In this document: positions 33,983 through 43,641 of the stretch, in pieces
Layout: each line of letters opens with the position of its first letter
How positions within the stretch are numbered: the stretch's first letter is position 1
Assembly (NCBI RefSeq): GCF_002258315.1
Contig: NZ_NOYD01000050.1
Location: forward strand, 370,338-434,337
DNA length: 64,000 bases
Source of the DNA: Rhodococcus sp. 06-462-5
GTDB lineage: Bacteria; Actinomycetota; Actinomycetes; Mycobacteriales; Mycobacteriaceae
Direction of reading: 5' to 3'
The notes under the pieces: model-generated
What the model was told of the DNA's origin: nothing
Database searches by the model: none
What the model saw: the letters and a program-made list of their open reading frames with translations, nothing else
Position numbers and translations under genes: made by a program

Positions 33983-35713
33983 TCAGCCGAGGATCGCGCT
34001 CACTGCCTCGCGGGCGGCGGCGGTGCTGTCCGTTTTCAGGGCTGCGGCGGCCGCTTCCTTGCACTGATCGAGCGTGACCGTTGCCAATTTCGAGCCCACG
34101 TGCGCGACAGCAGCCGATGCAGCCGACAGCGAGGTGATACCGAGTCCGACCAACACACAGGCCAGCAGTGGATCGGCAGCGGCCTCACCGCAGACACCGA
34201 CGGGCTTGCCCGCCTTGGCTCCCGCGGCAGCGGTGTGCGCCACCAGCGCCAGCACGGCCGGCTGCCACGGATCGGTCAGGCCGGCGAGCTGAGCGGACAT
34301 GCGGTCGGCGGCCATCGTGTACTGAGCCAGGTCGTTGGTGCCGATGGACAGGAAGTCCACGTGCTCGAGGATGTGTTCGGCGAGCAGCGCGGCGGCGGGG
34401 ATCTCGATCATGACGCCGGGCGTGAGTCCTCGTTCACGGACGTCGGCGGCGAAATCCTTCGCCTCCAGCGCGGTCGCGATCATCGGAGCCATCACCCACG
34501 GGGAGGAGTCGGTCGCCTTCGCGGCTGCCGCGATGCCGTCGAGCTGCCGGTACAGAATCCCGCGGTCGGCTTCTGCGATGCGGATGCCGCGGATGCCCAG
34601 CGCCGGGTTGGCCTCGTCGGGATGCGTGGCGAACCGAAGCGGCTTGTCCGAGCCTGCGTCGAGAGTTCGCACGACGACCTTCTTGCCCGCGAACGCGTCG
34701 AGTACCTGGGCGTAGATCTCGGCCTGCTCGTCGACGGTGGGTTCGGAGTCGCGGTCGAGAAAGCACAGTTCGGTACGAAACAGTCCGACGCCGTCCGCTG
34801 CGCTCGACCGCGCTGCGCGAGCACCGGCACCGTCCTGGACGTTGGCGAGAATGTCGACCGCGTGGCCGTCGGCGGTGGTACCGGGACCGACCCACTGGGA
34901 CACCCGATCGAGCTCGTCACGGGCAGAGACGACCGCGGCGCGAGCCGACTCCGCGTCGGGCTCGAGTTCGATGCGGCCGCTGGTGCCGTCGACCGATGCG
35001 TTCGTACCCGCGGCGATGTCGTCGAGGCCGGCCACCGCAACGATGCAGGGAATGCCCAGCTGGCGCGCGATGATCGCGGTGTGGCTGGTCGGACCGCCCA
35101 GCGAGGTGGCCAGACCCACGATCAACGCAGGGTCGAGGCCGGCGGTGTCGGCGGGTGCCAGGTCGTCGGCGAACAACACCGACGGTTCGTCCGGCACCGG
35201 CACACCGGGCTCCGGAACGCCGAGGATCTCGGCGATGACCCGATCGCGGATGTCGCGGAGATCGGTCACGCGCTCAGCCATCAGCCCGCCGAGCTGGGTG
35301 AACATCGCGGCGAACTTCTCGGTGGCCGCGGCAGTGGCGGTGACCGCCGAACTGCCCTTGGCGATCGAAGCGCGCGCGGCACCGAGCCAACCGCGGTCCG
35401 TTGCCATCGCGGCGTTGGCCGACAGGACTTCCGAGGCAGCTCCGGTCGCCAGCTCCGCGCGACCGCGCAGTCGAGCGGCAACGGCGTTCGCTGCGGCGTC
35501 GAAGACGTCCTTCTCGGCACCTCGATCCGCCTCTGCCACCTCGCCCGTATCGGCAGGGATGGCGGGACGGGCACCGGGGCGGATCACTCGGCCGTATCCG
35601 ACGCCCGGCACGACAGGCGTGCCGTGAAGCGTGGTCTGCGCTGCTCCGGTTCCGGCTGCATCGACTGTCGTGTCGCCGTGTCCGGTCGAAACGGTGCTAA
35701 CCGATCCCGTCAT
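33983..35713 (-). CDS. ptsI: PTS enzyme I (phosphoenolpyruvate-protein phosphotransferase)
   Basis: This 576-residue enzyme takes phosphate from phosphoenolpyruvate and passes it to HPr. The phosphorylated histidine is H211 in GGPTSHTAIIA. The PEP-binding barrel contains the FRTELCF and SIGTNDLAQYTMA motifs and a C-terminal VCGEAAADP. About 28 extra Thr/Gly-rich residues precede the usual start (GTPVVPGVGYGRVI). The ATG at 35713 follows AGGAGGA. It is divergent from the deoR-fruK-fruA-ptsH operon and shares a palindromic promoter region with it. Confidence 0.96.
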   Translation of the reverse strand: MTGSVSTVSTGHGDTTVDAAGTGAAQTTLHGTPVVPGVGYGRVIRPGARPAIPADTGEVAEADRGAEKDVFDAAANAVAARLRGRAELATGAASEVLSANAAMATDRGWLGAARASIAKGSSAVTATAAATEKFAAMFTQLGGLMAERVTDLRDIRDRVIAEILGVPEPGVPVPDEPSVLFADDLAPADTAGLDPALIVGLATSLGGPTSHTAIIARQLGIPCIVAVAGLDDIAAGTNASVDGTSGRIELEPDAESARAAVVSARDELDRVSQWVGPGTTADGHAVDILANVQDGAGARAARSSAADGVGLFRTELCFLDRDSEPTVDEQAEIYAQVLDAFAGKKVVVRTLDAGSDKPLRFATHPDEANPALGIRGIRIAEADRGILYRQLDGIAAAAKATDSSPWVMAPMIATALEAKDFAADVRERGLTPGVMIEIPAAALLAEHILEHVDFLSIGTNDLAQYTMAADRMSAQLAGLTDPWQPAVLALVAHTAAAGAKAGKPVGVCGEAAADPLLACVLVGLGITSLSAASAAVAHVGSKLATVTLDQCKEAAAAALKTDSTAAAREAVSAILG

Positions 35714-35802
35714 GTGGTCCTCCTCGGATCCTGCGTGAACAAAGGTCTTCGTACTGTCCGGCGAGCTGTGGTGGGGGCCATCACCCGCTTGTGTTGTGAC
35801 CG

Positions 35803-35830
35803 AGATTACTCCAAACCCTTGACATGTCAA
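35803..35830. promoter_or_regulatory. overlapping divergent promoters of ptsI and the deoR-fru operon
   Basis: The palindrome TTGACATGTCAA (35819-35830) supplies a perfect -35 (TTGACA) in both directions. On the minus strand it is followed after 16 bases by TAATCT (-10 of ptsI, 35803-35808). On the plus strand TAAAAC follows after 18 bases (35843-35848), a weaker -10 for the deoR gene. Confidence 0.6.
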
Positions 35831-35845
35831 CACACACGGGCGTAA

Positions 35846-35868
35846 AACAACATAAAGCAACATCAACA
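35846..35868. promoter_or_regulatory. candidate operator repeats of the DeoR-type fructose regulator
   Basis: CAACAT occurs twice (35848-35853 and 35858-35863), one helical turn apart, and is followed by another CAACA. The repeats lie just before the deoR start and downstream of its -10; A/C-rich direct repeats of this kind suit DeoR-family proteins. Confidence 0.5.
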
Positions 35869-35883
35869 AGGAAGGAGACGCAG

Positions 35884-36651
35884 GTGTACGCAGAAGAACG
35901 ACAGCACTCCATAGCCGAACTCATCAGCACCCAAGGCCGCGTCTCCGTCAACGATCTCTCCGCCACCTACGGCGTCACCACAGAAACTGTGCGACGCGAC
36001 CTCGCCACTCTCGATCGAATGGGCGTCGTGCGCCGCGTCCACGGTGGAGCAGTACCCGCGTCGGCGCTGACCACACTCGAACCGGGCGTCTCGGAACGCG
36101 AATTCACCCGCGCCGATCAGAAGGACGCGATCGCGGCCGCCGCCCTGTCCTTCCTGCCACCGGTGGGCGGCAGCGCCGTGTTCGATGCCGGCACCACAAC
36201 CGGCCGACTCGCCGGTTTGCTCCCTCACGATCGCGAGCTGACGTTGGTGACCAACTCGGTCCCGATCGCCGCCCGCGCCGCAACGATGCCGAGTATCAAC
36301 CTTCGACTGCTCGGCGGGCGGGTACGTGGGACCACTCAGGCGGCCGTCGGCGACGAAGCACTGAGCGCCCTCGAATGGCTCCGTGTGGACGTCGCGTTCA
36401 TCGGCACCAATGCCATCAGCGTCGGGCACGGACTGTCCACTCCCGACAGTGACGAGGCAGCAGTCAAACGCGCCATGGTCGAGGCGGCGAACCACGTTGT
36501 GGTGCTGGCAGATTCGTCCAAGATCGGCCGCGAGCATCTGGTCAGCTTCGCCCGAGTGGGATCCATCGATGTCATCGTCACCGACAGCGACATTTCTACC
36601 AATGACCGAAAGAATCTCAGCGACAAAGGAATCGAGGTGGTGATCGCATGA
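35884..36651 (+). CDS. DeoR-family transcriptional regulator of the fructose PTS
   Basis: This 255-residue regulator has an N-terminal HTH (VSVNDLSATYGVTTETVRRDLATL) and a sugar-isomerase-like effector domain with FDAGTTTGRLA and VTNSVPIAAR, typical of DeoR/GlpR regulators that sense phosphorylated sugars. Fructose 1-phosphate is the likely signal because fruK and fruA follow. The GTG at 35884 has GGAGA upstream and gives the usual YAEERQ start. Its stop overlaps the fruK ATG as ATGA. It is divergent from ptsI and probably controls both directions. Confidence 0.93.
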   Translation: MYAEERQHSIAELISTQGRVSVNDLSATYGVTTETVRRDLATLDRMGVVRRVHGGAVPASALTTLEPGVSEREFTRADQKDAIAAAALSFLPPVGGSAVFDAGTTTGRLAGLLPHDRELTLVTNSVPIAARAATMPSINLRLLGGRVRGTTQAAVGDEALSALEWLRVDVAFIGTNAISVGHGLSTPDSDEAAVKRAMVEAANHVVVLADSSKIGREHLVSFARVGSIDVIVTDSDISTNDRKNLSDKGIEVVIA

Positions 36652-37658
36652 TGGTCACACTCACGGCGAACCCGAGCATGGATCGGACGGTCACACTCGA
36701 CACACCGCTCGTCCGCGGCGGCGTACACCGGGCATCGACGTCGTCCACCGATCCAGGAGGCAAGGGCGTCAACGTCGCTCGCGTACTCGGAGGATCGGGA
36801 GTCGAGGCGCTTGCGGTGCTCCCGGCCAACACCGGAGACCCCCTGCTCGACGCGATGGCCGCGAAGGGAGTGCGGTATTCAGCGGTTCCGACGTCGGGTC
36901 CGGCGCGGACCAACATCACGGTGAGCGAGGTCGGTGGCACCACCACCAAGATCAACGAGCCCGGTGCGACGGTGTCGGAGCGAACCCGCGCCGAGCTGCG
37001 GGATCGAATCCTCTCCCTCGCGGTCGATGCCGAATGGGTGGTGCTCTCGGGTTCGCTTCCGCCGGGCCTCCCCGTCGACTGGTATGCCGAGCTCGTCACT
37101 GCCCTGCGTGCCACGTCGGCGAAAGTTGCCGTGGACACCTCCGACGAGCCACTGCTCGCACTCGCGGCGGCCTTCCCGGCATCGGCACCCGATCTGATCA
37201 AACCCAATTCCGAGGAACTCGCCCAACTCACCGGGTACGATTCCGAAGAGCTGGAAAGCGCAGCGGCGCAGGGTGATCCGACGGCTGCCATCGCAGCCAG
37301 CACAATCCTTCTCGGCCGAGGCGTCGGCGCGGTACTGGCCACGCTCGGCAGCGCCGGAGCCGTACTGGTCACCGAGGACGGTTCCTGGTACGCCAGCCCG
37401 CCCCCGATCACCGCGGTCAGCACGGTCGGCGCAGGCGATTCCTCGCTCGCCGGCTACATCCTCGCCGATGCCGAGAACTGTTCCGACGCAGACAAACTTC
37501 GCCGCGCCGTCGCCTACGGAACGGCAGCAACCGCGCTTCCAGGCACCACGCTTCCACTGCCCGAGCAGACCCACCCGAATTCGGTGACGGTCCGTGCGCT
37601 CGACATCCCCACCTCCGTCACCCCGTCCACGCTCTCCCCTTCTTCGAACCGTCTCTAG
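36648..37658 (+). CDS. fruK: 1-phosphofructokinase
   Basis: This 336-residue PfkB-family kinase phosphorylates fructose 1-phosphate to fructose 1,6-bisphosphate. It has TANPSMDRTV at the N-terminus, GGKGVNVARVL, KPNSEELAQLTG, and the catalytic GAGDS near residue 264. The first codons overlap the deoR stop. It is followed after 9 bases by fruA, which produces its substrate. The C-terminal 40 residues (Thr/Pro/Ser-rich) exceed the usual family length. Confidence 0.94.
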   Translation: MMVTLTANPSMDRTVTLDTPLVRGGVHRASTSSTDPGGKGVNVARVLGGSGVEALAVLPANTGDPLLDAMAAKGVRYSAVPTSGPARTNITVSEVGGTTTKINEPGATVSERTRAELRDRILSLAVDAEWVVLSGSLPPGLPVDWYAELVTALRATSAKVAVDTSDEPLLALAAAFPASAPDLIKPNSEELAQLTGYDSEELESAAAQGDPTAAIAASTILLGRGVGAVLATLGSAGAVLVTEDGSWYASPPPITAVSTVGAGDSSLAGYILADAENCSDADKLRRAVAYGTAATALPGTTLPLPEQTHPNSVTVRALDIPTSVTPSTLSPSSNRL

Positions 37659-37667
37659 GAGTCTGCA

Positions 37668-39713
37668 ATGTCCACCCCCACCGAAGATCAGCAGATCATC
37701 GCCGAGGATCTGATCCTCCTCGACGCCGATCTCGGCGAGTCCAAGGAAGCCGTCATCGAACGCCTCGCAGGCGTTCTGGCTTCCGCGGGTCGCGCAACCG
37801 AGACCGACGCTCTGCGCGACGCCGCTCTGGCCCGCGAAGCGCAGTCGGCAACCGGCCTGCCCGGCGGCATCGCCATTCCGCACTGCCGCTCCGAAGCGGT
37901 CACCTCTGCCTCGCTCGGCTTCGCCCGCCTGAACCCCAAGGTCGATTTCGGTGCCCCCGACGGCCCCGCCGACCTCGTCTTCCTCATCGCAGCACCGGCC
38001 GGTGCCGGTTCGGCGCACATGAAGTTGCTCTCGAGCCTGGCGCGCGCACTGGTCAAGCCGGAGTTCGTCACCTCGCTGCGCAACGCGTCCTCGGCTGCCG
38101 AGATCGTCACCCTCGTCGACGGTGTCATCAACCCTGCCGCCAAGCCGGCAGCGACGACCCCCGCGGCAGCTCCCGTGTCGACCGCCAAGCACAGCGCGGC
38201 CGCCACCCCGGCCGAGGCCACTGCCCCCAAGCACATCGTCGCAGTCACCGCCTGCCCCACCGGAATCGCGCACACCTACATGGCTGCCGATTCCCTCGTC
38301 GCAGCGGGTGAGCGTGCCGGAGTCACGGTTCACGTCGAGACCCAGGGCTCGAGCGGCAGCACGCCGTTGGACCCGAAGATCATCGCCGGAGCCGAGGCAG
38401 TCATCTTCGCCACCGATGTGGGCGTCAAGGGCCGCGAGCGTTTCGCCGGAAAGCCGGTCATCTCCTCCGGCGTCAAGCGCGCCATCAACGAGCCCGACGT
38501 CATGCTCACCGAAGCCCTGCGCGCTGCACTGAACCCGGACGCAGCTCGCGTCGGCGGTACCGCAGTTGCTGCCGGCTCGAACGACTCCGCGGGCGAACTC
38601 GGCTGGGGCACCCGCATCCGCCAGATTCTGCTCACCGGCGTCAGCTACATGATCCCGTTCGTCGCTGCCGGTGGTCTATTGATTGCTCTCGGCTTCCTGC
38701 TCGGCGGATACCAGATCTCCGGAGTCGCCGAGGACATCGTCGTCAACAACTCCATCACCTCGCTGCCCGAAGGCGGAATCGCCGCCTACCTCGGTGCCGT
38801 GCTCTTCCAGATCGGCGCGCTGTCCTTCAGCTTCCTGGTGCCCGCGCTGGCCGGCTACATTTCCTACGCCATTGCCGACAGACCAGGTCTGGCACCAGGA
38901 TTCACCGCAGGCGCGGTGGCAGTCCTGGTGGGTGCAGGCTTCATCGGCGGTCTCGTCGGTGGTCTGATCGCGGGCTTCGTCGCACTGTGGATCAGCAAGT
39001 GGAGGATCCCCACGGTTCTGCGCGGCCTCATGCCGGTCGTCATCATTCCGCTGTTCGCCACACTCATCGTCGGCGCGATCATGTTCCTGTTGCTCGGCAA
39101 GCCACTCGCCGCGATCACCAGTGGACTCACGAACTGGCTCAACGGCCTCAGCGGTTCCTCGGTCATCATCCTCGGCATCATTCTCGGCCTGATGATGTGC
39201 TTCGACCTCGGTGGACCGGTCAACAAGGCTGCCTACGCATTCGCCACCGCAGGCCTGTCGGTCACCGACACCGCCTCGCTTCGCATCATGGCTGCAGTCA
39301 TGGCCGCAGGAATGGTGCCGCCCCTGGCCATGGCACTCGCCTCGACCGTTCGCGCACGTCTGTTCACCGAAGCCGAGCGCGAGAACGGCAAGGCCGCATG
39401 GTTCCTGGGAGCTGCATTCATCTCCGAGGGCGCAATCCCGTTCGCCGCTGCCGATCCGTTCCGCGTCATCCCCTCGATGATGGCAGGCGGCGCAGTGACC
39501 GGCGCGATGATCATGGCGTTCGACGTCACCCTCAGCGCACCGCACGGCGGCATCTTCGTGTTCTTCGCGATCGGCAACATCCTGTGGTTCATCCTCTCGC
39601 TGGCGGCGGGCACCATCGTCTCCGCGTTCCTGGTCGTCTCCGCCAAGCAGTTCGTCAAGAGCAAGAACGCCCCGTCGGACGCCGAACTCGATCCCGCACT
39701 CGCCACCGTCTGA
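37668..39713 (+). CDS. fruA: PTS fructose-specific EIIABC component
   Basis: This 681-residue membrane transporter imports fructose as fructose 1-phosphate. The order is EIIA (residues 1-150, phospho-histidine H72 in AIPHCRS), a Pro/Ala linker, EIIB (about 185-285, phospho-cysteine C196 in TACPTGIAHTYMA) and EIIC (about 310-665, with multiple membrane segments and the motif AAADPFRVIP). It depends on ptsH just downstream and on the divergent ptsI. The linker (residues 155-185) is rich in alanine, proline and threonine. Confidence 0.96.
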   Translation: MSTPTEDQQIIAEDLILLDADLGESKEAVIERLAGVLASAGRATETDALRDAALAREAQSATGLPGGIAIPHCRSEAVTSASLGFARLNPKVDFGAPDGPADLVFLIAAPAGAGSAHMKLLSSLARALVKPEFVTSLRNASSAAEIVTLVDGVINPAAKPAATTPAAAPVSTAKHSAAATPAEATAPKHIVAVTACPTGIAHTYMAADSLVAAGERAGVTVHVETQGSSGSTPLDPKIIAGAEAVIFATDVGVKGRERFAGKPVISSGVKRAINEPDVMLTEALRAALNPDAARVGGTAVAAGSNDSAGELGWGTRIRQILLTGVSYMIPFVAAGGLLIALGFLLGGYQISGVAEDIVVNNSITSLPEGGIAAYLGAVLFQIGALSFSFLVPALAGYISYAIADRPGLAPGFTAGAVAVLVGAGFIGGLVGGLIAGFVALWISKWRIPTVLRGLMPVVIIPLFATLIVGAIMFLLLGKPLAAITSGLTNWLNGLSGSSVIILGIILGLMMCFDLGGPVNKAAYAFATAGLSVTDTASLRIMAAVMAAGMVPPLAMALASTVRARLFTEAERENGKAAWFLGAAFISEGAIPFAAADPFRVIPSMMAGGAVTGAMIMAFDVTLSAPHGGIFVFFAIGNILWFILSLAAGTIVSAFLVVSAKQFVKSKNAPSDAELDPALATV

Positions 39714-39756
39714 GACTCGCTACGATCGCAACAACCCCACTACGAAGGAGCACCAC

Positions 39757-40014
39757 ATGCCCAGCACCACAGTCGCCGTCGGATCCTCGATCGGTCTGCA
39801 CGCTCGACCCGCAGCACTGATCGCCGACGCCGTCGCCGAAGCCGGCGTGGACGTCACCCTCGCAGTGGCCGACTCGGAGCCCGTCGATGCAGGTTCGGCA
39901 CTGATGATCATGACGCTCGGCGCCACCAAGGGCACCGAAGTCACGGTCAGCAGCGACGACCAGGCAGCACACGACAAAGTGGTCGCACTCGTCGAAGCAG
40001 ACTTGGATGCCTAG
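39757..40014 (+). CDS. ptsH: phosphocarrier protein HPr
   Basis: This 85-residue HPr has the phosphorylated histidine at H15 (GLHARPAA) and passes phosphate from enzyme I to EIIA. A serine occurs at position 47 (DAGSALMIMTLGA), near the regulatory Ser46 of Firmicutes, but actinobacteria generally lack HPr kinase, so no regulatory role is claimed. AAGGAGC lies upstream of the ATG. It is the last gene of the fructose operon and stops 10 bases before the convergent gene. Confidence 0.96.
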   Translation: MPSTTVAVGSSIGLHARPAALIADAVAEAGVDVTLAVADSEPVDAGSALMIMTLGATKGTEVTVSSDDQAAHDKVVALVEADLDA

Positions 40015-40023
40015 GTCCAGCTT

Positions 40024-41112
40024 CTAGCGAGAACGCATCGATCGCCGGACGCTGAATCCCACCGCTCCGGCGATCAGCACCACACCGGCAGCGACGGCCG
40101 CTCGGAATGTCCATTCCGAGTCCGTCGCTGTCGGCGTCTGTGCCGGCTGCTCGGGAACGACGGTCGGCGATACCGGCTCCACAGCAGCACGTTCGGGCGT
40201 GGACATGTCGAGCGCTACCGCGTCGGGGATCCTCAGGATCGGCGGAAGCGTGGCCTCTGCGGGTCCGAATCCTGCCTCGGATGCGATGAGCAAGGACCCG
40301 TCGTCGGCGAAGACCAGTGCCTCACCCTGCGGCTGATCGGGCAGCGGCACCACGGCACGAGACGCTGTCGGATCGACCAACGCCGACGCGATGTCCCCGT
40401 CCGACGGGCGGAACAGGTAGGCGTCGGTGTAGGTGCGCACTCCGGCCACGGCACCGTCGGCGCTCACCGCTCCCCCGGTCGCCAGTATCGATCCGACCAC
40501 GAACGGCGGTCCACCGACCGTGTCCGTCGCGGTGAACGCCAGATTCCCGACCTTCCGCATCGGCGTCGGCCCAGGGCTGGTCAGATCGGCGACGGATTCG
40601 TCGCCGGCGGGTACGTACACCCCGCTCACGCCCGAGAGTGCCTTGGTCACGATCACCGGCCTACCACCGGGCTCGATCAATATCGTCTCGGCGTCGTGCG
40701 CGCCGTCGGGGTAGGTCAGTCGGTACAGTTCGCCCGAACCCGAGTCCGGGTCCATTCGCGTCAATGCCACTGTCTCGCGGCGCATCTGATTGTCGCCGAT
40801 GTCCGCCAACCACAGCGAGCCGTCGTACGACGTCAGGTCCTCGACGTCGTACGGGTCGACGGGCACGTCGATCCACCGCGCAACCGCGCAGTCGGCACCG
40901 AGCACCGCGACCCGATCATCGGCTCCACTGTCACCGATCGCGTACAGGACCCCGTCGATCGAGGTCAGCCCCGACAACTCGGCGAGGCCAGGATCGGTCG
41001 GCCGACAGTACGTTTCGGTCTCGATCGGGGCAGCGAAGGCAGTTCCCGAGAACGCGATCGTCGTGGCGACCACGGCCGCCACCGCTCCGCCCACCACCAG
41101 CCGTGGCCCCAC
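40024..41112 (-). CDS. secreted/membrane-anchored protein with probable beta-propeller
   Basis: I do not recognise a named family for this 362-residue protein. It has an N-terminal signal peptide (VVGGAVAAVVATTIAFSGTAFA, cleavage after AFA) and a globular domain with repeated short motifs suggestive of beta-propeller blades (LYAIGDSGADD, LWLADIGDN, EALVFADDGSLLIAS). A Pro/Thr linker and one C-terminal membrane segment with a basic tail (RRSMRSR) follow. It should be anchored outside the membrane. It starts 5 bases after hflX, so the two may be cotranscribed. The function is unknown. Confidence 0.75.
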   Translation of the reverse strand: MGPRLVVGGAVAAVVATTIAFSGTAFAAPIETETYCRPTDPGLAELSGLTSIDGVLYAIGDSGADDRVAVLGADCAVARWIDVPVDPYDVEDLTSYDGSLWLADIGDNQMRRETVALTRMDPDSGSGELYRLTYPDGAHDAETILIEPGGRPVIVTKALSGVSGVYVPAGDESVADLTSPGPTPMRKVGNLAFTATDTVGGPPFVVGSILATGGAVSADGAVAGVRTYTDAYLFRPSDGDIASALVDPTASRAVVPLPDQPQGEALVFADDGSLLIASEAGFGPAEATLPPILRIPDAVALDMSTPERAAVEPVSPTVVPEQPAQTPTATDSEWTFRAAVAAGVVLIAGAVGFSVRRSMRSR

Positions 41113-41117
41113 CGAGG

Positions 41118-42668
41118 TCAGACGCTGGGCACGGTCGCCGTGAATTCGACGAGCGCTGCCGCAAGTGACTGCGGCACACGAGCTTCCACGCGTGTGCCCT
41201 CTTCCTCGTGGGTGGATTTCACGATCCGGCCATCGGTGTGGATTCGCGCAACCAGATCACCACGCGTGTAGGGCACGAGAACGTCGACCAACACGTCCGG
41301 CTCGGAGAGGATCTCGGCCAGGTGATCCCGCAGAGCGTCGATTCCCTCGCCGGTCTTGGCCGACACGAACCGAGCGCCGTCGAGCAATCCACGCAGCTGG
41401 GTCAGCTGAACCGGATCGGCAGCGTCGATCTTGTTGACCACCAACAACTCCGGCGGCATCTTCGCATCCTGCTCGCGAACCACCTCGGTGATCACCTCGC
41501 GCACGGCCTTGATCTGATCGATCGGAAGAGGATCCGATCCGTCGACCACGTGCAGCAGCAGATCTGCATCGGTGACTTCCTCGAGCGTCGAGCGGAACGC
41601 TTCGACCAACTGAGTCGGAAGATGCCGAACGAAGCCGACGGTGTCGGTCATCACGATCTCGCGGCCGTCTTCGAGCGTCGACTTGCGCGTGGTGGGATCG
41701 AGGGTGGCGAACAGTGCGTTCTGAACCAACACACCGGATCCGGTGAGCGCATTCAGCAGACTCGATTTGCCTGCGTTCGTGTACCCCACGATCGCGATCG
41801 ACGGCACCGTACCGCTCAGGCGCTGTTCGCGTTTGGTGTCGCGGGCCTGCTTCATGCCCTTGATCTCGCGGCGCAGCTTGGCCATCCGCTCACGGATGCG
41901 TCGACGGTCGGTCTCGATCTTCGTCTCACCCGGTCCGCGCAGACCCACACCACCGTTGCTGCCTGCCCGTCCACCGGCCTGCCGCGACATGGATTCACCC
42001 CAGCCGCGAAGCCTGGGCAACATGTATTCCATCTGCGCGAAGGCGACCTGCGCCTTGCCTTCTCGCGAGGTCGCGTGCTGGGCGAAGATGTCGAGGATCA
42101 GCGCCGTGCGGTCGATGACCTTGACCTTGACGACCTTCTCCAGCGCATTGAGCTGAGCAGGCGTCAGTTCACCGTCGCAGATCACCGTGTCGGCACCGGT
42201 CGCGAGGACGATGTCGCGTACTTCCTTGGCCTTACCGGAGCCGATGTACGTCGCGGCATCGGGCTTGTCGCGTCGCTGCATCAGCGCTTCGAGTACCTCC
42301 GAGCCGGCGGTCTCGGCCAGTGCAGCCAGCTCGGTCATGCTGGACTCGGCCTGAGCGGCCGTGCCGGTGGTCCAGACTCCGACCAGCACGACGCGTTCGA
42401 GGCGCAGCTGCCGGTACTCGACCTCGGTGACGTCGGTGAGCTCGGTGGACAGTCCGGCCACTCGACGTAGCGCGGTGCGGTCTTCGAGCTGCATGTCGCC
42501 GGAGGACGGGGAGTTCTCGTCGTTCAGCGGAGACCGAGCCAGTCGCCTCGACCACGCGTCCGACTCTTCTCGAGTCCAGGCGGATTCGGTTTCGGGAGCA
42601 CCGTCGAGATCGTCGCGACTGTCGTCGACCGGTTCGCCCGCAGGGGATGTTTCATGTGAGTTCGTCAT
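41118..42668 (-). CDS. hflX: ribosome-splitting GTPase HflX
   Basis: This 516-residue GTPase dissociates stalled or stress-affected 70S ribosomes. Its N-terminal nucleotide-binding domain contains TYIGSGKAKEV, and the linker helix contains the Gly-rich MSRQAGGRAGSNGG and RGPGETKIETDRRRIRERM. The G domain has GYTNAGKSSLLNAL, DTVGFVRHLP and NKID. About 70 acidic residues precede the usual family start. The ATG at 42668 has GGAG upstream. It follows dapF on the same strand, as in mycobacteria. Confidence 0.96.
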   Translation of the reverse strand: MTNSHETSPAGEPVDDSRDDLDGAPETESAWTREESDAWSRRLARSPLNDENSPSSGDMQLEDRTALRRVAGLSTELTDVTEVEYRQLRLERVVLVGVWTTGTAAQAESSMTELAALAETAGSEVLEALMQRRDKPDAATYIGSGKAKEVRDIVLATGADTVICDGELTPAQLNALEKVVKVKVIDRTALILDIFAQHATSREGKAQVAFAQMEYMLPRLRGWGESMSRQAGGRAGSNGGVGLRGPGETKIETDRRRIRERMAKLRREIKGMKQARDTKREQRLSGTVPSIAIVGYTNAGKSSLLNALTGSGVLVQNALFATLDPTTRKSTLEDGREIVMTDTVGFVRHLPTQLVEAFRSTLEEVTDADLLLHVVDGSDPLPIDQIKAVREVITEVVREQDAKMPPELLVVNKIDAADPVQLTQLRGLLDGARFVSAKTGEGIDALRDHLAEILSEPDVLVDVLVPYTRGDLVARIHTDGRIVKSTHEEEGTRVEARVPQSLAAALVEFTATVPSV

Positions 42669-42747
42669 ACGAGCTCCATGATCCACGAAAAGCCCAGCGT
42701 ATGCACGCGGGTTTCGGTCCGGGCGGATGCCGAGGCCGGTGCGATCG

Positions 42748-43617
42748 TCAGGACTGAGCCTTCAGCCACCGGTCGTCGATCTCGCCGCGGGCGAGCAGCA
42801 CCGACGGTCCGCGCAGAGTGGCACCGACGTGATCGATGGCCACGCGCACCCGGCCGCCGGGCACACCAACGCTCACCTCCCCGGTCTCGAGGCCCTCGTA
42901 GGACAGCGCGGCAGCGGCTGCCGCCACGGTTCCGGTGCCACACGATCGCGTCTCTCCGACACCACGCTCGAACACTCGCATCTGGACGGCGCCGTCGTCG
43001 AGCCTGGTCAGGATCTCGACGTTCGCACCGTGGGGGAAGAACTCGGAATCCAGTGTCGGCGGTTCGGACAGGTCAAGCGCGCCGAGAGATGCGCGCGTCA
43101 ACGCACCGTCGACACAGGCCAGATGAGGATTGCCGACGTCGATTCCGATGCCCTCGTAGGTTCCGCCCGCGAGGGTCACCGAACTCGAGCCCATCAGCGT
43201 GACGTCCCCCATCGCCACGGTGACATCGGCGTCGGTGTCGTCGAACGAGTGAACGGTCACAGCGCGTGCGCCGGCCCGCGAACCCACCACGAACTGGTCG
43301 CGTCGTTCGAGATCGTGCACCCGCAAGTAGTGCGCGAACACGCGGACACCGTTGCCGCACATCTCGGCGATGGTGCCGTCGCCGTTGCGGTAGTCCATGA
43401 ACCAGTCCTCGGGCTCGACACCCGACGGCATGCGATCGAGTACGCCTGCATCTCGGAGCACACCGGCCCGGGCGACGCGCAGAATTCCGTCGGCACCCAG
43501 GCCCTGGCGTCGATCGCACAGCACCGAGACCGCCGACCTGGTGAGCTCGAGCTCGGCTGCCGGATCCGGCAGTACGACGAAGTCGTTCTGAGTTCCGTGA
43601 CCTTTGGCGAATTCCAT
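42748..43617 (-). CDS. dapF: diaminopimelate epimerase
   Basis: This 289-residue cofactor-free epimerase converts LL- to meso-diaminopimelate for lysine and peptidoglycan synthesis. Its two catalytic cysteines are in [11 protein letters not shown] and in [12 protein letters not shown]. The start [13 protein letters not shown] is the family form. TAGACT lies 7 bases before the ATG, with no ribosome binding site, so it is predicted leaderless. It lies 24 bases downstream of miaA but appears to have its own promoter. Confidence 0.96.
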   Translation of the reverse strand: MEFAKGHGTQNDFVVLPDPAAELELTRSAVSVLCDRRQGLGADGILRVARAGVLRDAGVLDRMPSGVEPEDWFMDYRNGDGTIAEMCGNGVRVFAHYLRVHDLERRDQFVVGSRAGARAVTVHSFDDTDADVTVAMGDVTLMGSSSVTLAGGTYEGIGIDVGNPHLACVDGALTRASLGALDLSEPPTLDSEFFPHGANVEILTRLDDGAVQMRVFERGVGETRSCGTGTVAAAAAALSYEGLETGEVSVGVPGGRVRVAIDHVGATLRGPSVLLARGEIDDRWLKAQS

Positions 43618-43624
43618 GGTCGCG

Positions 43625-43630
43625 AGTCTA
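43625..43630 (-). promoter_or_regulatory. -10 box of dapF (leaderless)
   Basis: TAGACT on the minus strand ends 7 bases before the dapF ATG, inside the 24-base gap after miaA. Confidence 0.5.
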
Positions 43631-43641
43631 CGGGGGTTCGG

